Shown: piece by piece, positions 6,977-12,723 of the stretch
Layout of the letters: every line of letters begins with the position of its first letter
Numbering within the stretch: position 1 is the first letter of the stretch
Translations under genes and position numbers: made by a program
The notes under the pieces: generated by a model
What the model saw: the letters and a program-made list of their open reading frames with translations, nothing else
Database searches by the model: none
Told to the model about the DNA's origin: nothing
NCBI GenBank assembly: GCA_017555685.1
Contig: JAFZFW010000064.1
Location: forward strand, 1-16,151
Direction: 5' to 3'
DNA from: Methanocorpusculum sp.
GTDB taxonomy: Archaea > Halobacteriota > Methanomicrobia > Methanomicrobiales > Methanocorpusculaceae
Length of the DNA: 16,151 nucleotides

Positions 6977-8497
6977 ATGAACAAGGGTTATGGGCTTATT
7001 GCAGGTATTGCAGCATTCCTGATTTTGCTGCTTGCCCCCATTGATCCATCCATCATGCCGGAAGCTGCCCGCATCACTGCTGCAGTTACCGCAATGATGG
7101 TCATTTTCTGGATCACTCAGCCAATCCCAATCGAGGCAACGTCTCTTATTCCGCTGGTGGCATTCCCGGTTCTCGGTATTTTAACACCGTCGCAGGTCGG
7201 AGTGTCCTACGCAGACAATGTGATTTTCCTCTTTATGGGAGGCTTTATGATTGCAATGGCTATGCAGAGATGGAATCTGCATAAGCGTATGGCGCTGAAA
7301 ATTATTTCTGTCACGGGTACGAGTCCGTCCCGTCTGATTCTCGGCTTCATGATTGCAACGGCATTCCTCTCCATGTGGATGTCCAACTCCGCAACCGCAA
7401 TGATGATGGTTCCAATTGCAATCGCAATTATTGCAACGGTCCTGCCGACCAAGAACTATAAGGAAATGGACGATTCGCAGAAGGCATTCTCCGGCTGTTT
7501 AGTTTTAGGAATTGCCTATGCAGCAGGTCTCGGCGGTATCGGAACGCTGATTGGAACACCGGCAAACGGAATTTTAGTAGCACAGCTTGCAAAACTCTTC
7601 CCCGGAGCACCAAGCATTGACTTCTTCCAGTGGATGCTCTTCGGTGTACCGTTTGTTGCCGTCATGCTTCCGATTATGTGGCTCTGGCTTACCAAAGTCC
7701 CGTACCGCAAGATGCCGAAGACATTAGAGAACACCAAAGAAGCTCTGCAGCGTGAAATCGACTCCATGGGTCCGATGAGCCGCGGAGAAAAGAACACCCT
7801 CTTCGTCTTCGTTCTTGTTGCACTCGCTTGGATTTTCCGCGCATCCAAAGATATCGGTGGATTTACCATTCCGGGTCTTGACATCTTCTTCCCGGGAATC
7901 GAGGATGCAACGATTGCAATCCTTGGTGCAGTTCTCCTCTTCCTGCTTCCGGTCTCCTGGAAGAGACAGGAGTTCACCTTAAACTGGCAGTGGGCAGTCA
8001 GAATCCCGTGGGGAATCCTGCTTCTGTTCGGCGGTGGTATGGCATTGTCCAATGCATTCAAGGCAAGCGGACTTTCTGAATGTATCGCACAGTACTTCAG
8101 CTTCTTAAACGGCGTCCCAATCGTACTGTTAGTCTTCATCTTAGCAGTGGTTGTGATGATCTTAACCGAGTTCACCTCAAACACTGCAGTTGCAAACATC
8201 ATGATCCCGGTGCTTGCCGGAATTTCCGTTACTGCGCTTGCAGTAAACCCGCTGCTCATGATGATGACTGTCGCAGTTGCATCGTCTCTTGCATTCATGC
8301 TTCCGGTCGCAACCCCGCCAAATGCGGTTGCATACGGTACCGACTATGTGACGATGAAGGATATGGTAACTGCAGGAGGAATTCTGAACATGATTGGTAT
8401 TGTTCTCTTTACCGTGTTCATGTTCACCTTCGTCCTGAACGTCTTCGGCATGAGTATTGGTCTTCCTGACTGGGCATTCTCCTATATCGCCCCCTAA
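6977..8497 (+). CDS. DASS/SLC13-family anion symporter
   Basis: A 506-residue inner-membrane transporter of the divalent anion:Na+ symporter family (CitMHS/SLC13/ArsB-like fold), with about 11-12 hydrophobic segments in two repeats. Both family signatures are present: MSNSATAMMMVPI with SNS at 136-138, and TEFTSNTAVANIMIPV with SNT at 401-403. The following IGTPANGI (192-199) and VATPPNAVAYGT (444-455) match the Na+ and substrate hairpin regions. Known substrates are C4-dicarboxylates, citrate, sulfate and, more rarely, other anions; the sequence does not decide which. I chose the ATG at 6977 because the first membrane segment begins there; a TTG at 6890 would add a hydrophilic tail unlike the family. 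No ribosome site is visible. A T-run terminator follows, and a DUF308 gene lies 53 bases downstream. Confidence 0.88.
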   Translation: MNKGYGLIAGIAAFLILLLAPIDPSIMPEAARITAAVTAMMVIFWITQPIPIEATSLIPLVAFPVLGILTPSQVGVSYADNVIFLFMGGFMIAMAMQRWNLHKRMALKIISVTGTSPSRLILGFMIATAFLSMWMSNSATAMMMVPIAIAIIATVLPTKNYKEMDDSQKAFSGCLVLGIAYAAGLGGIGTLIGTPANGILVAQLAKLFPGAPSIDFFQWMLFGVPFVAVMLPIMWLWLTKVPYRKMPKTLENTKEALQREIDSMGPMSRGEKNTLFVFVLVALAWIFRASKDIGGFTIPGLDIFFPGIEDATIAILGAVLLFLLPVSWKRQEFTLNWQWAVRIPWGILLLFGGGMALSNAFKASGLSECIAQYFSFLNGVPIVLLVFILAVVVMILTEFTSNTAVANIMIPVLAGISVTALAVNPLLMMMTVAVASSLAFMLPVATPPNAVAYGTDYVTMKDMVTAGGILNMIGIVLFTVFMFTFVLNVFGMSIGLPDWAFSYIAP

Positions 8498-8499
8498 TC

Positions 8500-8506
8500 T
8501 TTTTTT
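8500..8506 (+). terminator. poly-T terminator after the anion transporter
   Basis: Seven T residues begin three bases after the TAA stop, followed by further T/C-rich sequence. This fits an archaeal U-tract terminator and separates the transporter from the next gene, which has its own promoter-like element. Confidence 0.5.
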
Positions 8507-8520
8507 CTCTAACCAGAGCT

Positions 8521-8528
8521 TTTATTAT
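8521..8528 (+). promoter_or_regulatory. TATA box for a leaderless DUF308/HdeD gene
   Basis: TTTATTAT is centred about 26-27 bases before the ATG at 8551, the normal distance from an archaeal TATA box to the transcription start. No Shine-Dalgarno sequence lies between, so transcription probably starts at or next to the ATG. Confidence 0.55.
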
Positions 8529-8550
8529 CCCTGCATACAAATAATCCTCT

Positions 8551-9102
8551 ATGTCCGAATTTTCAGAAACTCCGGCACCGTCTTTTGGTGCCCTTCTTGG
8601 AAGAGGGATTCTGGTGACAATCCTCGGTATTCTGATGATTGTGTTCACCTATGCTTCAGTGCTGGTCGCAGACCTGATGCTTGCTGTTCTGATGATCTTT
8701 TTAGGTGTCTCCATTCTTACCTCAGGGCCGGCCTTCTTCGGCAGAGAGAAACGCACCTGGTGGATGATTGTCGTTGGAATCCTGATTATCCTCTCCGGTT
8801 TCCTTGCATACCTGTTCCCGCTGATGTTTACGGTCTACCTTGTCTATATGGTAGCTGCAGCAGCAATCATCGGCGGAGCGGCTGATTTAGTTGCCGCATT
8901 CTCCAAACAGCTTGACACCGCAAACAGAGTGCTTGCCGGAATCTCAGGTGTGCTTGGAATTGCACTGGGTATTCTCTTTGTCCTCCATCCGGTTATCTCC
9001 GCATTCAGCATCCTGGATGTCAGCGGAATGTTCTTAGTTGCCTTTGGAGTTATCGCAATCATCGAAGCATTCGTTGTCCGCTCTGCGGCAAAGAAGGCTT
9101 AA
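8551..9102 (+). CDS. HdeD-family (DUF308) membrane protein
   Basis: A 183-residue protein with about six membrane segments and few charged residues outside the loops. It has the DUF308 look: GRGILVTILGILMI at the start of helix 1, then repeated units of hydrophobic helices ending in small-residue-rich turns (IIGGAADLVAAF), and a helix 5-6 segment GVLGIALGILFVLHP. The E. coli founder HdeD is linked to acid resistance at high cell density; the molecular role is unknown, and most archaeal members are uncharacterised. It has its own TATA box and probably makes a leaderless message. It ends just before the inverted-repeat element. Family assignment is fairly sure; a stress role is only by analogy. 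Confidence 0.78.
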   Translation: MSEFSETPAPSFGALLGRGILVTILGILMIVFTYASVLVADLMLAVLMIFLGVSILTSGPAFFGREKRTWWMIVVGILIILSGFLAYLFPLMFTVYLVYMVAAAAIIGGAADLVAAFSKQLDTANRVLAGISGVLGIALGILFVLHPVISAFSILDVSGMFLVAFGVIAIIEAFVVRSAAKKA

Positions 9103-9118
9103 AGGATAGATAACCACA

Positions 9119-9131
9119 TTTTTTCTTTTTT
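9119..9131 (+). terminator. poly-T terminator after the HdeD-family gene
   Basis: TTTTTTCTTTTTT starts 16 bases after the TAA stop. It is a U-tract terminator for plus-strand transcripts and also marks the left edge of the inverted-repeat element. Confidence 0.55.
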
Positions 9132-9243
9132 GGCGCTCGGTTTCGTGAGTTTTCTGTTTGGGAGCGTAGGAGCGTTTTTCCTACGCGAAATCCACGCGAA
9201 AATTGCGCTAAAAACGCGAAACAAAACAAATACGCGAAAACTC

Positions 9244-9348
9244 GGCGAATCGCCAGCCCTTCGGGCTTTCGCACGTCTTTCAGACGTGCTCATAACTCGA
9301 GCAAGCTCTCGTTTTGCTCACGCCTTGAGTCACTTCGTGCCTCGCGGC
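9244..9348 (+). repeat. train of short hairpins with three-base loops
   Basis: Consecutive perfect hairpins: GGCG-AAT-CGCC (9244-9254), AGCCC-TTC-GGGCT (9255-9267), GCACGTCT-TTC-AGACGTGC (9271-9289), GAGCAA/TTGCTC (9299-9304 with 9314-9319, enclosed by ACTC/GAGT), CAC-TTC-GTG (9331-9339) and GCC-TCGC-GGC (9339-9348). Three share a TTC loop. The density is far above that of neighbouring sequence. Because hairpins are nearly self-complementary, the transcribed strand cannot be decided from them. Confidence 0.6.
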
Positions 9349-9357
9349 AAAGTCGCT

Positions 9358-9432
9358 AAAGGGAATACGCGTTCAAAGTCTCTGATACATTTTGTAAACG
9401 GTTTCTGGTGTTTTTGAACGCGTATACCCTTT
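9358..9432. repeat. inner 20-base inverted repeat
   Basis: AAAGGGAATACGCGTTCAAA at 9358-9377 pairs with 9413-9432 at 19 of 20 positions, around a 35-base loop. It lies inside the larger element and contains the palindromic core ACGCGT. It could fold as a strong RNA stem or act as a DNA binding site. Confidence 0.65.
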
Positions 9433-9542
9433 TCGCGTCTTTCGTCACCTTTCGTGATTTACTTTCTTTTCGCGTTTTTAGCGTGGCTTTCGTGTGGCTT
9501 TCGCGTAGGAAAAACGCTCACCCAAAGCAAAACAGCAAACTG

Positions 9543-9565
9543 AAAAAAAACGAACGAAAAAAAAA
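9543..9565 (-). terminator. poly-T terminator after echF
   Basis: On the minus strand, runs of nine and eight T (complement of 9557-9565 and 9543-9550) follow the echF stop within about 40 bases. This is a normal U-tract terminator for the ech operon and coincides with the right edge of the inverted-repeat element. Confidence 0.55.
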
Positions 9566-9580
9566 GAAAGAAGAAACCCT

Positions 9581-9952
9581 TTACTCAGCTTCCTTCTTTG
9601 GTCTTTCCGGCTTTACATACGTAATCACGTACTCATCAATGCCGCGCTCGGCAGGAGTTGCAGCTGCAGAGTAGGTGTTTTCCATTGAGAGGCACTTGAA
9701 CTTGCACATCTCAATGCATCCGCCGCAGATGACACACTTGAAGCGGTCGATGGTCCAGATTTTGTTTGCACGGTCAACCGTGATAGCCTGAGCCGGGCAG
9801 CGCTTCTGACAGATAGTACAGGAAGTACACTTCGACGGGTCGAAGACAATGTGCCCGCGGGTTGCCTCGAACTTCTTTGCCGGCTCTGCCGGGAACTTCG
9901 TGGTTACCGGTTTGTGAGTGAGCTGCTTAATGATAGTTTTGAGCATCTTCAT
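9581..9952 (-). CDS. echF: Ech hydrogenase subunit EchF, two-[4Fe-4S] polyferredoxin
   Basis: A 123-residue NuoI-type ferredoxin subunit that carries electrons between the small subunit and soluble ferredoxin. It has two classical cluster motifs: C42-x2-C45-x2-C48-x3-C52-Pro and C73-x2-C76-x2-C79-x3-C83, the second followed by Lys instead of Pro. The N-terminal stretch MKMLKTIIKQL is amphipathic. I chose the ATG at 9952 because a GGTGAT ribosome site spans the echE stop just upstream. An ATG at 9982 would force a 25-base overlap with echE. It is the last ech gene, and the C-terminal tail is Lys/Glu-rich. Poly-T terminators follow. Confidence 0.9.
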   Translation of the reverse strand: MKMLKTIIKQLTHKPVTTKFPAEPAKKFEATRGHIVFDPSKCTSCTICQKRCPAQAITVDRANKIWTIDRFKCVICGGCIEMCKFKCLSMENTYSAAATPAERGIDEYVITYVKPERPKKEAE

Positions 9953-9957
9953 CGCAA

Positions 9958-11040
9958 TCACCGCTCCATACATCCAATGCACGGGTCAATCGTCAAGACA
10001 ATCTGCGGAACGTCAGCAAGCTCACATCCGGCAAGCATGGAAACAAGCGCCGGGACGTTCGTTAAGGTCGGCGTTCTGACTCTGAACTGGGTTAAGTTCT
10101 TGGTACCGTTTCCGCGGATGTAGTGGATAACCTCTCCTCTCGGCTGCTCGGAACGGCTGAAGTACTCGCCGTCCGGGTTGCCCTTCACGGCAACAGAGAC
10201 ATCTCCGTCCGGAATGTCGGTGATGATTCTTCTGATTAAATCAACCGACTGGAACAGCTCCTTGCATCTGACCTCGCATCTTCCGTAACCGTCGCAGGAG
10301 TCTGCGATAATCGGCTTGAAGCCTAAGTCTTTGTATGCAAGGTAGTCAGTCATACGGACATCCTGTGCAACACCGCTTCCGCGGGCAACAGGACCTACTG
10401 CACCTAATGCATAGGCATCAGCTGCAGAAAGCTTACCCTTGCCGCAGACTCTCTTCTTTACCGTGTAGTCGTTTAAGAAGACGTTGACTAACTCGCGCAT
10501 CTCATCTTCGACTGCATCAAGACGGTTGTCCATTCCGGATAAGAAGTCGTTGCTGACATCACGTCTGACACCGCCGACCTTACAGACACCCTGAATAACG
10601 CGTCCGCCGGTCGTTGCCTCCATCTCGTTTAAGATAGACTCACGAATCTTCCAGGCATTGTAGAACAGACTCTCGAAACCGAGTGCGTCTGCAAAGAGAC
10701 CGAGCCATAACAGGTGGCTGTGAAGACGGGAGTACTCTCCCCAGAGAGTACGAAGATAGCGTGCTCTGTCCGGAATCTCAATACCCATTAAGCCCTCGAT
10801 ACCCTGACAGAAGGTAGACGAGTGAGTGAAACTGCAGATACCGCAGATACGCTCTGCAAGGAACACAAAGTCCGAGTAGTCGCGGCGGTCGACAAGACTC
10901 TCTAATCCGCGGTGGACGTATCCGATAGACGGGATTGCTTCGACCACATGTTCATCCTCGACCACTAAATCGAGGTGAATCGGCTCCGGTAAAACCGGGT
11001 GCTGCGGACCGAATGGAATAACAGTTCTCTTACTGCTCAT
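9958..11040 (-). CDS. echE: Ech hydrogenase large subunit EchE ([NiFe] site)
   Basis: A 360-residue NuoD-like large subunit of a group 4 membrane [NiFe] hydrogenase. The four nickel ligands are present: RICGICS with C66 and C69, and the C-terminal DPCIGC with C354 and C357, so the protein should be catalytically competent (unlike NuoD of complex I). GPQHPVLPEP near residue 11 and GYVHRGLE near 40 are family hallmarks. Only three residues (Met-Glu-Arg) follow the last cysteine, so there is no C-terminal extension for a maturation protease to remove, a feature I recall for Ech and CooH enzymes. The ATG overlaps the echD stop as ATGA, with GGAGG upstream. Its role is H2 oxidation coupled to ferredoxin reduction, or the reverse. 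Confidence 0.95.
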   Translation of the reverse strand: MSSKRTVIPFGPQHPVLPEPIHLDLVVEDEHVVEAIPSIGYVHRGLESLVDRRDYSDFVFLAERICGICSFTHSSTFCQGIEGLMGIEIPDRARYLRTLWGEYSRLHSHLLWLGLFADALGFESLFYNAWKIRESILNEMEATTGGRVIQGVCKVGGVRRDVSNDFLSGMDNRLDAVEDEMRELVNVFLNDYTVKKRVCGKGKLSAADAYALGAVGPVARGSGVAQDVRMTDYLAYKDLGFKPIIADSCDGYGRCEVRCKELFQSVDLIRRIITDIPDGDVSVAVKGNPDGEYFSRSEQPRGEVIHYIRGNGTKNLTQFRVRTPTLTNVPALVSMLAGCELADVPQIVLTIDPCIGCMER

Positions 11041-11423
11041 GCTGCATCCTCCTTCTTAACCTTGGTGACAGTGGGTTCCGGGATCTCCTTCTTGAACGGG
11101 TACGGAACAGACGTTCTGATAAACGTACCCTTAAAGTCAATCGTCATGCCGTTGAAGACGAATCCGTAGAGATCGTGGATTTCGTTTTCGTAGACAAATG
11201 CGCCGGCATAAGACTTGCAGATAGACGGAATCTCAGACTCCGCAGGCATGGTGATGCGGAAGTGCTTGAGGGAGAAGTCCTTATCGTAGGAGTAGGTGAT
11301 GTCAAATCCGCCGCCTACAGCCGGAGTACAGGTCATAACAACCAGGCGGTATCCCTGGTTTTTCATATCTGCTGCGGTCTTCTCAACTTCAGAGACCGCA
11401 ATCTGTACAACTTCCATATTCAT
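11037..11423 (-). CDS. echD: Ech hydrogenase subunit EchD
   Basis: A 128-residue NuoC-like (30-kDa complex I subunit) peripheral subunit of the Ech complex, with no cofactor. The C-terminal half holds the family region: IPSICKSYAGAFVYENEIHDLYGF, of which ENEIHDLYGF is the hallmark, followed by FNGMTIDF. The ATG overlaps the echC stop as ATGA, with GGAGG seven bases upstream, which favours Met1 over Met3. It sits between echC and echE in the standard order. Length matches other EchD proteins. Confidence 0.88.
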   Translation of the reverse strand: MNMEVVQIAVSEVEKTAADMKNQGYRLVVMTCTPAVGGGFDITYSYDKDFSLKHFRITMPAESEIPSICKSYAGAFVYENEIHDLYGFVFNGMTIDFKGTFIRTSVPYPFKKEIPEPTVTKVKKEDAA

Positions 11424-11854
11424 TTTTCAGCCTCCATCTTTGCACGCTTTTCCTCTAAGACGCCGATTGCTTTGACGACGCCTTCGATTAATGCCTCCGG
11501 TCTGACCGAGCATCCCGGTACATAAACATCAACCGGGATAATCGTGTCAACGCCGCCGGAAACATTGTAGCAGTCACGGAAGACACCGCCGGAAGATGCG
11601 CAGATACCAACGGCCATAACAACCTTCGGCTCCGGAATCTGGTCGTAGAGGTTCTTTAAGACCTCTTTGTTCTGTTCGTTTACGCTGCCGGTCACAACAA
11701 AAATATCTGCGTGGGCAGGGTTTCCGGTGTTGATGATGCCGAAGCGTTCGACATCATACAGCGGGGTCAACGCTGCGAGAATTTCAATATCGCAGCCGTT
11801 GCAGCTTGATGCATTGTAGTGCAGAAGCCAGGGGGATTTTGCGGCTGATGTCAT
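11420..11854 (-). CDS. echC: Ech hydrogenase small subunit EchC
   Basis: A 144-residue NuoB-like small subunit that holds the [4Fe-4S] cluster next to the NiFe site. The ligands are C18 and C21 (SSCNGC), C85 (GICASSGG) and C115 (VPGC). The proline usually found after the last cysteine is a serine here (GCSVRPEA). The start is the ATG at 11854, which shares one base with the echB stop (TAATG) and has GGAGG upstream. A longer reading from 11947 would run far into echB. The neighbours echB and echD fix its identity. It lies on the cytoplasmic side of the membrane with EchE. Confidence 0.93.
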   Translation of the reverse strand: MTSAAKSPWLLHYNASSCNGCDIEILAALTPLYDVERFGIINTGNPAHADIFVVTGSVNEQNKEVLKNLYDQIPEPKVVMAVGICASSGGVFRDCYNVSGGVDTIIPVDVYVPGCSVRPEALIEGVVKAIGVLEEKRAKMEAEK

Positions 11855-12723
11855 TAGATGAGTCCTCCAAAGAATCCGAGAAGGATGATGTTTAAGACGC
11901 CGAAGACAAGCGTTGCAATCCATAAACTCTTGACCGTCATCTGCCACGTCACACGCGGGAAGATGTTGTCGATGAGGATTTCAAGGAAGTATCCGACGAT
12001 GACAACGATAAGTCCGATAACCGGGCATCCTGCGAAGAAGAGGAAGATCATTCCAAGAAGCAGGATGGTCTCATACCAGTGGGCAAGCTCGACCTTTGCA
12101 AGAGTCTTTCCGGCAAAGGAGGAGGTAACTCCTTTGACTAACTCCTGGTGTGCGTGGTGGGAGGTGGAGATGTCGAACGGAGACTTTCTGAGCTTTAAGG
12201 TGAGCACAGCAAAGAGTGCAAGGAAGACACCCGGGAGGTAGCAGATTGCAGGAACTGCAGCGCCCATGATTTCAGAGACCAGGAAGGTTCCGGTAACCAT
12301 GAAGAATCCGACACCGAGCAGGATTAAAATCGGCTCGGCAACCATGATGGCAATCAGCTCACGCTCTGCACCAATGTGGGAGTACGGGGCGTTTGCGGCG
12401 TATGCAGCGAGGATTAAGAAGGTGTGTGCGAGTGCTAAACAGAAGACAACCAGTAAGAGGTTGAGACCTGCAAAGAACATTGCACCAGCTGCTGCGGTTA
12501 AGATAAGGTATGCAGCGGTAAAGATGCCCTCAACCGGGTTTGCGAACACCTTTTCTTTGTGCCAGAGCTTTGCGATATCATAGAACGGCTGTAAGAGAGG
12601 CGGACCTCTTCTGCTCTGCATACGTGCTGTGATGATGCGGTCAATTCCGGAAAGCAGACCGCCTAAAAGCGGGGCAGCAATCAGGAAGATGACTGCTCCA
12701 AGGATTGCCGGAATTACGTTCAT
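11854..12723 (-). CDS. echB: Ech hydrogenase membrane subunit EchB
   Basis: A 289-residue NuoH-like integral membrane subunit with about eight membrane segments, which links the hydrogenase module to the ion channel. Family motifs include DRIITARMQSRRGPPLLQPF with the cytoplasmic IAKLWHKE, and the loop LRKSPFDISTSHHAHQELVKG that contacts the quinone-like cavity in complex I relatives. The ATG overlaps the echA stop as ATGA. Its stop overlaps the echC start by one base. Length is typical. No cofactors. Confidence 0.93.
   Translation of the reverse strand: MNVIPAILGAVIFLIAAPLLGGLLSGIDRIITARMQSRRGPPLLQPFYDIAKLWHKEKVFANPVEGIFTAAYLILTAAAGAMFFAGLNLLLVVFCLALAHTFLILAAYAANAPYSHIGAERELIAIMVAEPILILLGVGFFMVTGTFLVSEIMGAAVPAICYLPGVFLALFAVLTLKLRKSPFDISTSHHAHQELVKGVTSSFAGKTLAKVELAHWYETILLLGMIFLFFAGCPVIGLIVVIVGYFLEILIDNIFPRVTWQMTVKSLWIATLVFGVLNIILLGFFGGLI

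Larger units (their letters stand above)
9121..9572. repeat. nested inverted-repeat element between convergent operons
   Basis: The core arms are 9170-9221 and 9468-9519, which match in inverted orientation at 46 of 52 positions. They include a perfect 21-base block (9170-9190 with 9499-9519) and a perfect 16-base block (9206-9221 with 9468-9483). Weaker similarity continues outward to about 9121 and 9572, ending in T-rich/A-rich tracts. Between the arms lie a train of short hairpins (9244-9348) and a second inverted repeat (9358-9432). The motif ACGCGAAA or its complement occurs seven times. The two reading frames through the arms give similar peptides (SRRKNA), but only because the arms are related; I do not regard them as genes. 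It could be a MITE-like non-autonomous element, a structured RNA, or a protein-binding and replication or termination structure. No clear target duplication was found. Confidence 0.6.

Noticed and set aside
7516..8298. 260-codon open frame on the minus strand opposite the anion transporter
   Set aside because: It is antisense to a gene with clear SNT motifs and membrane topology, and no domain is visible in it.
9183..9240. CRISPR-like array, suggested by repeated ACGCGAAA units
   Set aside because: Units are only eight bases, spacing is irregular (11, 20 and 18 bases) and there are no spacer-sized unique segments or cas genes.
9130..9674. Overlapping open frames in both directions through the inverted-repeat element
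   Set aside because: The peptides are rich in Arg, Lys, Ser and Phe with no domain. Their similarity to each other comes from the inverted DNA arms, one frame runs into echF antisense, and no ribosome site or promoter fits them.
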